64,000 nucleotides of DNA from SZAS-79 sp964599095 (GTDB lineage Bacteria > Pseudomonadota > Gammaproteobacteria > Burkholderiales > SG8-39): assembly GCA_964599095.1 (NCBI GenBank), contig CAZREB010000006.1, positions 62,001-126,000 on the forward strand, read 5' to 3'. Below are positions 50,083-58,208 of the stretch, piece by piece (the first letter of the stretch is position 1; each line of letters starts with the position of its first letter). The notes under the pieces are model-generated. The model did no database searches and was not told where the DNA came from. It worked only from the letters and a program-made list of their open reading frames with translations. The position numbers and the translations under genes are program-made.

Positions 50083-50801
50083 TTCAGGTAGGCCTGCCCG
50101 AGGTAAGCCTCGACCACGCGGCGGTCGCGCGCCACCTCCTGCGGCGCGCCGTCGGCGATCACTTCGCCCAGGTACAGTGCCACGATGCGCTGCGCCACCG
50201 CGGTGATGACGCGCATGTTGTGCTCGATCACGAGGAGCGTCAGGCCGCGCCCGTGCAGGTCCCGCACCAGTTGCACCAGGCCGGGAATCGTGCGCTGGTC
50301 CACGCCGCCGGTGACCTCGTCGAGCAGCAGCACGCGCGGCTCGGTGGCCAGCGCCCGCGCCAGTTCCAGGCGCTTTCTCTGGCCGGTAGACAGCGTGCGC
50401 GCATGCGCCTCGACCTTTTCGGACAGGCCGACGCGCGCGAGCCACTCCCGCGCGACTTCGCGCGCGTGCTTCACATCCTTGGTGCGCGTGAGCGCGCCAA
50501 CCATGACGTTCTCGAGCACCGTCATGCCCTGGAACGGCCGCAGCTTCTGGAAGGTGCGCGCAACGCCCGCGCGGCACACGACGTCCGGCGCAAGGCCGGT
50601 GATGCGCTTGCCGTCGAGCCTCACTTCACCGGCGTCGGGCGTGTAGAAGCCGCTGATGCATTCGAACAGCGTCGACTTGCCTGCGCCGTTCGGCCCGATG
50701 ATGCCGACGAGTTCGCCCTCGCCGAACTCGATCGAAATGCCGCGGTTGGCGATCACGCCGCCGAAGCTCTTCGTGATGCCGGAGACGGACAACAGGCTCA
50801 T
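50079..50801 (-). CDS. LivG-like ABC transporter ATPase
   Basis: The 240-residue protein has ITKSFGGVIANRGISIEF at the N terminus, Walker A GPNGAGKST, signature LSTGQRKRLE, Walker B VLLLDEVTGGVD and the LVIEHNMRVITAVAQRIVAL segment typical of LivG. The start ATG at 50801 lies in the first of several tandem 23-bp repeats that each carry a ribosome site and an ATG. The livM stop is therefore 64 bp upstream instead of overlapping, as it does at the other liv junctions. Confidence 0.95.
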   Translation of the reverse strand: MSLLSVSGITKSFGGVIANRGISIEFGEGELVGIIGPNGAGKSTLFECISGFYTPDAGEVRLDGKRITGLAPDVVCRAGVARTFQKLRPFQGMTVLENVMVGALTRTKDVKHAREVAREWLARVGLSEKVEAHARTLSTGQRKRLELARALATEPRVLLLDEVTGGVDQRTIPGLVQLVRDLHGRGLTLLVIEHNMRVITAVAQRIVALYLGEVIADGAPQEVARDRRVVEAYLGQAYLK

Positions 50802-50875
50802 GCCGATCCTTCTCGAAGGCTCATGCCGGTCCTTCTCGAAGGCTCATGCGGGCCTTCTCGCAGGCTCATGCCGGG
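50794..50875 (-). repeat. Tandem 23-bp repeat duplicating the livG translation start
   Basis: Units lie at 50794-50816, 50817-50839 (one base different) and 50840-50861 (22 bp), plus a partial fourth at 50862-50875. On the minus strand each complete unit carries a GAGAAGGA-type ribosome site, and each copy carries an ATGAGCCT start. The four ATGs begin at 50869, 50847, 50824 and 50801. The first overlaps the livM stop and the last is the livG start. Confidence 0.9.
50798..50869 (-). CDS. 23-codon bridging ORF between livM and livG (created by the tandem repeat)
   Basis: Starting at the ATG that overlaps the livM stop (ATGA), this frame reads MSLREGPHEPSRRTG and then repeats MSLREGSA, ending in a TGA that overlaps the livG ATG. 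It has both coupling junctions an operon gene would have, although it is composed only of duplicated livG start codons. It is probably not a functional peptide. It may carry ribosomes from livM to livG. No homologue is expected. Confidence 0.5.
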   Translation of the reverse strand: MSLREGPHEPSRRTGMSLREGSA

Positions 50876-51834
50876 TTCCCCGCGCGGCGGCGCCATCTTT
50901 CGCCGATCCACCCGACCAGGCCGCGCGGCGCGTACCGCACGATCAGGATCAGCGCGAGGCCGTAGAGGATCAGGTAGGTGCCGATGAACTGTGCGCCGAC
51001 GCTGCCGAACTGGGCTCTCAGCGTGGTTTCGAGCGTGGTGACCAGCGCTGCGCCGAGGAAAGGCCCGAGCGTGGTGCCCACGCCGCCGATCATCGAGGCG
51101 AGCGCGAACTTGATCGAGACATCCACCGAGAACACGTAGGCCGGGTCGACGAAGCCGATGTACTGGGCCCACAGCGCGCCGCAGACGGCGGTGAAGGCGG
51201 CGCTCGCCGCAATGGCGGCGACCTTGAGGTGCAGCGCCGGCACGCCCAGCGAGCGGGCGGCGTCCTCATCCTCGCGGACCGCGGCAAGCTGGAAGCCGCG
51301 CCGCGAGCGCTCCAGATACACCTGGGCCAGGTAGACGAGGATGGCCAGCACGAGGACGATCCAGACCCAGACGCTCTTGTCGGCGATGCCGAGCGTCCAG
51401 AAGCCGGGTCGGAACGGCACCGGAATGCCCTCCGAGCCCGCGGTGAACCCCTTGAGGCGGCTCGCGGCGATCAGCAGCACCTGCGAGAGCGCGATCGTCG
51501 CGATCACGAAGTACGGCCCTTTGAGCCGGTTGGACAGGAACCCGATGACCATGCCGGTGACCGCCGCGGCACCGGCGCCGATCAGGATCCCGGTCCACGG
51601 CGAGAGTCCCCAGCGCGTCACCGCAAGCGCCGCGGCATAGGCCCCGAGGCCGAAGAACGCCGAATGCCCGAGCGAGACCTGGCCTGCATACCCGCCGGCA
51701 ATGTTCCAGGCCGCCGCCGCGGCACCCCAGATGAGGATCAGCACCAGCGCGTCGAGGAAAAAGGCGTCCTTGACCACGAAAGGCGCGAGGCCGGCCGCGA
51801 CGAAATAGACGATCGCGGGAAGATACCGCTTCAT
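50866..51834 (-). CDS. LivM-like ABC transporter permease
   Basis: From the ATG at 51834 the protein has 322 residues with about ten membrane helices and the family segments GYAGQVSLGHSAFFGLGAYA and GGVGTTLGPFLGAAL. It pairs with LivH as the membrane channel. The start overlaps the livH stop by 4 bp (ATGA). An upstream in-frame start at 51930 would fall inside livH and is rejected. Its stop overlaps the first ATG of the tandem repeat before livG. Confidence 0.94.
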   Translation of the reverse strand: MKRYLPAIVYFVAAGLAPFVVKDAFFLDALVLILIWGAAAAAWNIAGGYAGQVSLGHSAFFGLGAYAAALAVTRWGLSPWTGILIGAGAAAVTGMVIGFLSNRLKGPYFVIATIALSQVLLIAASRLKGFTAGSEGIPVPFRPGFWTLGIADKSVWVWIVLVLAILVYLAQVYLERSRRGFQLAAVREDEDAARSLGVPALHLKVAAIAASAAFTAVCGALWAQYIGFVDPAYVFSVDVSIKFALASMIGGVGTTLGPFLGAALVTTLETTLRAQFGSVGAQFIGTYLILYGLALILIVRYAPRGLVGWIGERWRRRAGNPA

Positions 51835-52712
51835 GTGCCGAGCGACTCCGCGCCGCGCTGGCCGAACAGGCCCGCCGGGCGCACCACCAGCACGAGGATG
51901 AAGAGCGCGAGGTAAAGCACTTCCTTCCACGCGGTGCCGATCGTGTACGACGCGATCACCTCGACCGCGGCAATGATGACCGCGGCAATCAGCGCGCCGG
52001 CCATGTTGCCCAACCCACCGAGCACTACCGCGATATAGGCGATCAGCACGAACTGCAGGCCCGCCGTCGGGTACACCGGGTAGATCGGCGCGAGCAGCAC
52101 GCCGGCGGCGCCGACACAGGTGATGCCGACGGCCCAGGTGAGCGCATAGATGCGGTCGGTGTCTATGCCCATGAGCGAGGCGACCTGCGGATCCTGCGCG
52201 GTGGCGCGCATGATCTTGCCGGTGTAGGACCAGCGCAGGAAGGCGAACAGCGCCACCGTCGCAAGTACCGCGATTGCAAACGCGACCGTTTGCGCAAGGT
52301 TGAACACCGCGCCCCCGAGCCTCAGGACCTTGGTGTAATAGTCGGTGCGCAGGAACTGCGCGTCGGCGGTGAACAGGACCAGGGCCGCGTTCTGCAGCAG
52401 GATCGACAGGCCCACGGTGGTGAATACCTGCGCGTTGTGCGACGCGTGGATCACCGGCTTCATGACGACCCGGTAGCTCACCCAGCCGACCGCGAAGAAC
52501 AGCGGCAGCGCGACGAACAGCGTGAGGTACGGGTCGAAGTGCAGCAGCGTGAACGCCCAGAACGCGGCGTACATCGCAAGCATCAGGAACTCGCCGTGCG
52601 CGAAGTTGACCACCCGCATCACGCCGAAGATCAGCGTGAGGCCCACCGCGATCAGCGCGTAAAGGCCCCCGAGCAGGATCGTGGAAACGACCAGCTGCGG
52701 CAGGACTTCCAA
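51831..52712 (-). CDS. LivH-like ABC transporter permease
   Basis: The 293-residue protein has about eight membrane helices, with GGLYALIAVGLTLIFGVMRVVNFAHGE at the N terminus and a GGLGNMAGAL segment, both typical of LivH. It lies 59 bp downstream of the binding-protein gene, and that gap shows no clear terminator. It overlaps livM by 4 bp. Confidence 0.94.
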   Translation of the reverse strand: MEVLPQLVVSTILLGGLYALIAVGLTLIFGVMRVVNFAHGEFLMLAMYAAFWAFTLLHFDPYLTLFVALPLFFAVGWVSYRVVMKPVIHASHNAQVFTTVGLSILLQNAALVLFTADAQFLRTDYYTKVLRLGGAVFNLAQTVAFAIAVLATVALFAFLRWSYTGKIMRATAQDPQVASLMGIDTDRIYALTWAVGITCVGAAGVLLAPIYPVYPTAGLQFVLIAYIAVVLGGLGNMAGALIAAVIIAAVEVIASYTIGTAWKEVLYLALFILVLVVRPAGLFGQRGAESLGT

Positions 52713-52771
52713 CTTACGCGGAACCGCGGCGGATCGGTGTCAGAAAGGGGTCCGGGTGGCGGCGCGGGAGC

Positions 52772-54046
52772 CTACTTGCGCTTGTCCCACGGCCCGAGCG
52801 GTATCCACTTGGCGCGGTTGGTCGTGAATTCCTCCGGCCAGACGGTGACCAGCGATCCGTTCTGCCACTGCAGCATGTAGTGCTGCACGCGGTCCGGGGA
52901 GTTCTGGCCGTTCGGGCCGAACTTGACACCCCAACCGTTGACGGCCGAGCCCACCGGCAGGTCGAGCTTCATCGCCGCCGCGTAAAACGGCTCGAGACTG
53001 TCGGTCTTGGCCGCATCGAGCACCAGCTTGAGGACCCACAGGCCGCCGGCGGCGAGCTGGTGGCCGCTGGCCGGGACGTCGGACCCCGTCTTGGCCTTCA
53101 TCGCTTCGCGGAACGCACGCTCGATCTTCTGCCCGTCGGGACGGAACTTGTCGATCACGATGCCCGGGCCGGGCTCGGCCAGCACGAACGGGCCGTTGGC
53201 GTCGTTGCCGAAGGCCTTGCCGAAGCCGAGGTTGCCGTAGCCGGTGGCGCCGGCGTGGATCACGGCCTTGACCTGGAAATTCTGCTCGCGCGCCTGGCGC
53301 CAGAACAGGATCGCGTCCTGGTCGCGGGCGATGTGATGCAGGATGTCCGGGTTCGCGGCCTTGAGCTTGAGGATGACCGGCGTGAGGTCGTTGGTCGTGA
53401 ACGTGTAGTACTCGGGCCCGACCTCCTGCATGCCGAATTCCTTCTTGGCGCGCTCGCGGGCCGCTTCGGTCACGCTCTGGCCGTAAGAAGAGTCCTCGGC
53501 AAGGTAGGCGATCTTGAGTTCGCTCGGCTTCTTGCCGAGCTTGGCCGCGAGATACTTGGCCGCGAACTCGATGTTGTACCAGCCGAAGCCGGTGCCATCG
53601 ATCTCGGTGCGAAAGGCGGTCTTGAGGCCGCGCGTGGTGAAGCGCGGATCGACGCAGGAGGTTTCCCAGTAAATGACGTTCTGGCGCGCGGCCGCTTCGC
53701 TCGCGGCGCCGCAGAGGATCGACGAGAACGTGCCCGTAATGATCTTGACGCCCTCGCGGGTGGCGAGGCGCGCAGCTTCCGAGGCGGCCGCGGTCGGGTC
53801 GACGGCGTCGCCGGTCACGAGCACCAGCTTCTTGCCCATCACGCCGCCGAACTTGGTGTTGATGAGGTCGCGCATCACCTCGTAGCCTTCGAGGTGCAGC
53901 TTGCCCTGGGTGGCGAGGTTGCCGGTGAGCGGCTCGAGCACGCCGAGCTTGTATTCGCCCTGCAGCGCCTGCGCCTGGACGGCCGCGGTCCCCAGCAGGG
54001 ACACGGCGATTGCGCTGGCGACGGCGACCCATTTCATGTTCTTCAT
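52772..54046 (-). CDS. LivK/LivJ-like periplasmic amino acid/amide-binding protein
   Basis: The 424-residue protein has a signal peptide (MKNMKWVAVASAIAVSLLG, cut near VQAQ) and a type I periplasmic-binding fold of the HAAT family: YKLGVLEPLTGNLATQGK at the N terminus and the paired lobes around SSYGQSVTEAARERAKKEFG. At 424 residues it is longer than LivJ (about 345-365), as is usual for family members that bind amides, aromatic acids or other ligands. Ligand identity is open. It leads the liv operon, driven by a clear promoter at 54115-54143. Confidence 0.92.
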   Translation of the reverse strand: MKNMKWVAVASAIAVSLLGTAAVQAQALQGEYKLGVLEPLTGNLATQGKLHLEGYEVMRDLINTKFGGVMGKKLVLVTGDAVDPTAAASEAARLATREGVKIITGTFSSILCGAASEAAARQNVIYWETSCVDPRFTTRGLKTAFRTEIDGTGFGWYNIEFAAKYLAAKLGKKPSELKIAYLAEDSSYGQSVTEAARERAKKEFGMQEVGPEYYTFTTNDLTPVILKLKAANPDILHHIARDQDAILFWRQAREQNFQVKAVIHAGATGYGNLGFGKAFGNDANGPFVLAEPGPGIVIDKFRPDGQKIERAFREAMKAKTGSDVPASGHQLAAGGLWVLKLVLDAAKTDSLEPFYAAAMKLDLPVGSAVNGWGVKFGPNGQNSPDRVQHYMLQWQNGSLVTVWPEEFTTNRAKWIPLGPWDKRK

Positions 54047-54114
54047 GGCCTGATCTCCCCGGAGTTGGACATGCGAGTCCGCCGTCCCTCACCACAAACG
54101 GCGCAATGTCGACG

Positions 54115-54145
54115 AGAATACCGGCTATTGCCTGACCGGGCAATA
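54115..54145 (-). promoter_or_regulatory. Promoter with overlapping operator for the liv-type operon
   Basis: On the minus strand TTGCCC (54143-54138) and TATTCT (54120-54115) are spaced exactly 17 bp, about 70 bp before the binding-protein start. A perfect inverted repeat, TATTGCC (54126-54132) and GGCAATA (54139-54145), spaced 6 bp, overlaps the -35 and spacer, a position suited to repression by a dimeric regulator. The regulator is not known. Confidence 0.6.
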
Positions 54146-54189
54146 CGCCGGCAGTTGCGCTCCGGGCGGATGCTGAACGACCCGGCGGC

Positions 54190-54250
54190 TACTGACATTT
54201 TTTCCAAAGACCCCAGCCCTGCAGCCATTCTCCAGCCAACTTACTGACAT
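54190..54250 (+). repeat. Paired-box intergenic element, copy C
   Basis: TACTGACAT occurs at 54190-54198 and 54242-54250, again exactly 52 bp apart. The interior aligns to copy B with the shared ACCCC and TCTCCAG blocks. The second box ends 10 bp before the aminotransferase ATG at 54261, where a ribosome site would be expected and none is obvious. It lies in the 214-bp divergent gap between the liv-type operon and the aminotransferase gene. Confidence 0.6.
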
Positions 54251-54260
54251 CCAAGACGCC

Positions 54261-55442
54261 ATGACCCGCATTCCCGGCAACCGTTTCCTGCACTCTCCCG
54301 GCCCGACGCACGTGCCTGCCGAGGTGCTCAACGCAATGCACCGCCAGCCGCTCGACCACGGCGACCCGCGCCTGGGCGAAACCATCGAGGCGATCGAGAC
54401 CGGGCTGAGGCGCCTGCTGCGCACCAGGGAAGCCGAGGTCTTCATGTTCGCGTCCAACGGCCATGGCGCCTGGGAGACGACGATCGAGAACGTCATCGCG
54501 CCCGGGAAGGCGGCGCTGATTCCCGGCACCGGCCACTTCTCGGAACAGTGGGCAGTGCAGGCCGAGGGCTGCGGCCGCAATGCGATCCGCACGCCTTTCC
54601 GCGAAGGCTATCCGGCCGATCCGAACGACGTCGAGAAGGCGCTGCGCGCCGATACCAAGCGGGAGATCGCAGCGGTGTTCGCAGTGCACACCGACACCGC
54701 GAGCAGCACCACCAACGACCTCGCCGCGATTCGGGCTGCGATCGATGCCTCGGGCCACCCGGCGCTCTTCGTGGTGGACGTGGTCGCTTCGCTCGCGGCC
54801 GCGCCGTTCGCCATGGACGACCTGCGCGCCAACGTGGTCGTCGGCGCTTCGCAAAAGGGCCTGATGTCGCCGCCGGGCATGGGGTTCGTGGCGGTGGACA
54901 GCCAGGCCCGCGAGGTCGCGGCCGTAAATCCCGCCCCGCGCTACTACTGGGACTGGAAGCGCCGCCAGGCGTCCTACAGCTACAACAAGTTCTGCGGCAC
55001 GCCGCCGCAAAACCTGCTGTTCGGCATCGAAGCGGCCCTTGAGCTGATCTTCCGCGAAGGACTGGAACAAGTTTTTGCGCGTCATGCGCTGCTCGCGCGC
55101 GCGGTGCATGCGGCAGTCGAATGCTGGAGCCGCGAAGGCGTGGTGTCGTTCCATTGCAAGGTGCCGCAGGCGCGGTCGGTGTCGGTGACCACGATCGAAG
55201 TGGCCAAGGGCCACGATCCGGAGGCGATGCGCAGCGTGGCGCGCGAGCGCTTCCAGGTTGCAATCGCGGGCGCCCTCGGCCCGCAGACCGGAAGGGCGTT
55301 TCGCATCGGCCACCTCGGCGACCTCAATGCGCCGATGATCCTCGGCGCACTGGCCGGTGTCGAAGCGGCGATGACGGTGCAGGGCATTCCCTTCGGCCGC
55401 GACGGCGTGCAGCAGGCGGTCGCCTGCCTCGCCAAAGGCTAG
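54261..55442 (+). CDS. Class V aminotransferase (serine-glyoxylate aminotransferase type)
   Basis: The 393-residue protein has the class V PLP fold: GPTHVPAEVLNAMHRQPLDH at the N terminus, FMFASNGHGAWE, the PLP Asp in VVDVVASLAAAPFAMD and the PLP Lys in VVGASQKGLMSPPGM. It resembles serine-glyoxylate and alanine-glyoxylate aminotransferases. Substrate choice is open. It starts a three-gene run with a dipeptidase-like gene (8 bp later) and an FAD oxidase gene, divergent from the amino-acid-type transporter, which suggests catabolism of an imported amino compound. Confidence 0.93.
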   Translation: MTRIPGNRFLHSPGPTHVPAEVLNAMHRQPLDHGDPRLGETIEAIETGLRRLLRTREAEVFMFASNGHGAWETTIENVIAPGKAALIPGTGHFSEQWAVQAEGCGRNAIRTPFREGYPADPNDVEKALRADTKREIAAVFAVHTDTASSTTNDLAAIRAAIDASGHPALFVVDVVASLAAAPFAMDDLRANVVVGASQKGLMSPPGMGFVAVDSQAREVAAVNPAPRYYWDWKRRQASYSYNKFCGTPPQNLLFGIEAALELIFREGLEQVFARHALLARAVHAAVECWSREGVVSFHCKVPQARSVSVTTIEVAKGHDPEAMRSVARERFQVAIAGALGPQTGRAFRIGHLGDLNAPMILGALAGVEAAMTVQGIPFGRDGVQQAVACLAKG

Positions 55443-55450
55443 CAAGCGCC

Positions 55451-56464
55451 ATGCAGCCAGAGAGTCCCGCAGCCGAGCTTCATCGCACCGCAATCATCGT
55501 CGACGGCACCTGCCCGCTGCTGCGCAGGAAGGAATTCGTCGACTGGTACATCGAGGGCGGCGTCACCGCCTGCGCTCCCACCGTGGGCAGCACTGCCTCC
55601 GCGGAAGAGACGTTGCGCAACCTCGGCAGCTGGCACCGGCTGATCGCATCGCGCAAGGATCTCGTGCTGGTCGAAGAGGCCAAGCAGATTCCCGCGGCGA
55701 AAAAGGAAGGCCGGCTCGGGCTGGTGTTCCACTTCCAGGGCGCCGACCCGATCGAGAACGACCTCGATCTCGTCGAAGCCTTCCATGCGCTCGGCGTGCG
55801 CATGGTGCAACTCGCCTACAACATCCGCAACCGCGTCGGCGACGGTTGCGAGGAGGCGGGCAACGCAGGCCTGTCGCGGTTCGGCCGCGACCTGGTGAAA
55901 CGCCTGAACGAAACCCGCATCATCGTCGACGGCTCGCATACCGGCGAGCGGACCACGCTCGAGGCGATCGAGGCTTCGACGCGCCCGTTCGTGTTCTCGC
56001 ACGCGAACGTGCAGGCGGTGCACCAGTGCCCGCGCAACATCAGCGACACCCAGATCAAGGCGGCGGCCGCCACCGGCGGGCTGGTCGGCATCAACGGGTT
56101 CCCGGCTTTCCTCGGCAAATCGCCGAACCCGACGATCCACGATTTCCTGCGGCACCTGGACCACGTGGTCGAGCTGGTCGGGATCGATCATGCGGCGCTG
56201 GGTATCGACTACTACGAAGGCATGTACCCGGTAGCGGACGAGGCCGAAGCGAAGAAGATGTACCAGCAGCAGCTTGCGGTGCGTCGCTGGAGCGCCGAAG
56301 TCTACCCGCCGCCGCCGCATCGCTATCCGGAAGGCATGGGCACACCGAAGGAACTCCCCAACCTCACCGCAAAGCTGCTTGCGCACGGCTACAGCCCCGC
56401 GGAGACGCGCAAGATCCTCGGGGAGAACTGGCTGCGCGTGATGCGCACTGTGTGGGGCGACTAG
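55451..56464 (+). CDS. M19 membrane-dipeptidase family protein with an altered metal site
   Basis: The 337-residue protein has the M19 (renal dipeptidase-like) barrel. Two zinc-site histidines are seen, His163 in VDGSHTGERT and His184 in VFSHANVQAV. But the N-terminal HxD of the family (DGHxD) is DGTCP at residues 18-22, and the bridging Glu of EGG is Gln96 in FHFQGAD. The binuclear site therefore looks incomplete. It may be a different hydrolase, a mononuclear enzyme, or inactive. It lies 8 bp after the aminotransferase and 3 bp before the oxidase gene. Confidence 0.85.
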   Translation: MQPESPAAELHRTAIIVDGTCPLLRRKEFVDWYIEGGVTACAPTVGSTASAEETLRNLGSWHRLIASRKDLVLVEEAKQIPAAKKEGRLGLVFHFQGADPIENDLDLVEAFHALGVRMVQLAYNIRNRVGDGCEEAGNAGLSRFGRDLVKRLNETRIIVDGSHTGERTTLEAIEASTRPFVFSHANVQAVHQCPRNISDTQIKAAAATGGLVGINGFPAFLGKSPNPTIHDFLRHLDHVVELVGIDHAALGIDYYEGMYPVADEAEAKKMYQQQLAVRRWSAEVYPPPPHRYPEGMGTPKELPNLTAKLLAHGYSPAETRKILGENWLRVMRTVWGD

Positions 56465-56467
56465 GCA

Positions 56468-57607
56468 TTGGCCGAAGCCGCTGATTTCCTCGTCATCGGC
56501 GCAGGTATCGCCGGCGCATCGATCGGCTACTTCCTGGCGCCGCACGGCCGCGTACTGGTGCTCGAACGCGAATCGCAGCCGGGCTACCACACTACCGGCC
56601 GGTCGGCGGCCCTCTTCATCGAGAACTACGGCACGCAACAGGTGCGCTCGCTCACGCGCGCGAGCCGCGCATTCTTCGAGCACCCGCCGCAAGGATTCAC
56701 CGAACACGCATTACTCACGCCACGCGGCGCGATGTTCGTCGGCGGGCCCGACAAAGCCGCGGCGCTCGACGAAGTCTTTGAAACCGGCCGCGCGCTTTCG
56801 CCGCGCATCCGGCGGCTCACGCCGGCCGAGGCGAGGGCGCGTGTGCCGGTGCTCAGGCCCGACCTCGCCGCGGTGTTCGAGGAAGACCCGATGGACATGG
56901 ACGTCAACGCGATCCACCAGGGCTACCTGCGCGGCCTCAAGGCGCGTGGCGGCCGGGTCGCCTGCGACGCCGAGGTCACGCGCTGCGAGCGGATCGGCGG
57001 CGACTGGGTGATCGAGGCGGACGGCAACGACTATCGCGCCCCGGTCGTGATCAATGCGGCCGGCGCCTGGTGCGACTCGATCGGGCGGCTTGCCGGCGCA
57101 AGGCCGATCGGACTGCAGCCCAAGCGCCGCTCGGCCTTCATTTTCGCGCCGCCCGAGGGCGCTTCGATCGCGCACTGGCCGATGGTGATCGGCGCCGACG
57201 AATCGTTCTACTTCAAGCCCGACGCCGGGATGCTGCTGGGATCGCCGGCCAACGAGGACCCGGTGGACCCGCAGGACGTACAGCCCGAGGAATACGACGT
57301 CGCGCTCGGCATCCAGCGCATCGAGGAGGCCACCACGATGCGGATCCGCCGCCCGACCCGTACATGGGCGGGGCTGCGTTCGTTCGTCGCCGATGGCGAC
57401 CTCGTCGGCGGATACGACCCGGCGCGTGAAGGATTCTTCTGGCTGGCGGCGCAGGGAGGCTACGGCATCCAGACCTCGCCTGCGATGGGTGAGGCGTGCG
57501 CGGCGCTGGTGCGCGGCGAATCGCTGCCCGAGCGCATTGCTCGATTCGGCCTCACCCCGGCAATGCTCTCGCCAGCGCGCATCACACAGTCCGGGTCTCT
57601 TCGCTGA
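56468..57607 (+). CDS. FAD-dependent oxidoreductase, DAO (glycine/D-amino acid oxidase) family
   Basis: The 379-residue protein starts with TTG, 3 bp after the previous stop. No ATG or GTG fits before the dinucleotide motif LVIGAGIAGASIGYFLAPHG, which begins at residue 8. It has the family segments GYHTTGRSAALF and, near the C terminus, WLAAQGGYGIQTSPAMGEACA. DAO-family enzymes oxidise secondary or D-amino acids. With the aminotransferase and dipeptidase-like genes it forms a small catabolic operon. The 3' end overlaps the converging GST gene by 26 bp. Confidence 0.92.
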   Translation: MAEAADFLVIGAGIAGASIGYFLAPHGRVLVLERESQPGYHTTGRSAALFIENYGTQQVRSLTRASRAFFEHPPQGFTEHALLTPRGAMFVGGPDKAAALDEVFETGRALSPRIRRLTPAEARARVPVLRPDLAAVFEEDPMDMDVNAIHQGYLRGLKARGGRVACDAEVTRCERIGGDWVIEADGNDYRAPVVINAAGAWCDSIGRLAGARPIGLQPKRRSAFIFAPPEGASIAHWPMVIGADESFYFKPDAGMLLGSPANEDPVDPQDVQPEEYDVALGIQRIEEATTMRIRRPTRTWAGLRSFVADGDLVGGYDPAREGFFWLAAQGGYGIQTSPAMGEACAALVRGESLPERIARFGLTPAMLSPARITQSGSLR

Positions 57608-58208
57608 GCGCCTTGATCACCGCAGGCCTCCGCGCGACGCGCTGCCGATGCTCGATCACGCGGGGAATCTTCGCAAGGTCCACGCCGTCGGCCTCCAGCC
57701 ACTGGGCGAGCGTGAACAGGTAGGCGTCGCAGATCGTGTAGGCGTCGCCCATGACCCACGGCCCGGCCAGCATCCCGCGCTCGATCAGCCCGAAGGCCTC
57801 GCCCACCGATTGCGGCACCTTGCGCTGCATCGCCTTGATCGCAGCCTCGTCGTCCACCCAGCGATAGCCGCGCATGCGATGGGCATGGGCCACATGCACC
57901 GTCGAGCACAGGTAGCTGTTGAAAGCCTGCACGCGCGCAAACTCGAAGGGGTCGTCGACCGGCGCGAGCTTCGCCTCCGGGTAGCTTTGTGCGATGAACG
58001 CAAGGATCGCCGGCGTTTCGGTCAGGATCCCCCGGCCGGTGACCAGTGAAGGCACGCGCGCCTTCGGGTTGATCTTGAGGTAACCGGGCTTCTTCTGGTC
58101 GTCGGAGGCGAAGCTCATGCGGACGGTATCGTAGGCGGCGCCGGCCTCTTCCAGGGCGATGTGCGACGCAAGGGCACAAGTGTGCGGGGCGTAATAGAGC
58201 GTGAGCAT
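57582..58208 (-). CDS. Glutathione S-transferase family protein
   Basis: The 208-residue protein has the thioredoxin-fold N-terminal domain (MLTLYYAPHTCALASHIALEEAGA, with the cis-Pro in ARVPSLVTG and ES-like LTETPAILAFIA) and an all-helical C-terminal domain. The Cys in HTCALA at residue 11 is the position used by beta-class GSTs. The substrate is unknown. Its start directly abuts the stop of the upstream aminotransferase gene, so the two are co-transcribed. Confidence 0.93.
   Translation of the reverse strand: MLTLYYAPHTCALASHIALEEAGAAYDTVRMSFASDDQKKPGYLKINPKARVPSLVTGRGILTETPAILAFIAQSYPEAKLAPVDDPFEFARVQAFNSYLCSTVHVAHAHRMRGYRWVDDEAAIKAMQRKVPQSVGEAFGLIERGMLAGPWVMGDAYTICDAYLFTLAQWLEADGVDLAKIPRVIEHRQRVARRPAVIKALSEETRTV

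Noticed and set aside
50794..50875. CRISPR or integration-site interpretation of the livM-livG repeats
   Set aside because: Units are contiguous with no spacers and each is a copy of the livG start region; slippage duplication explains them.
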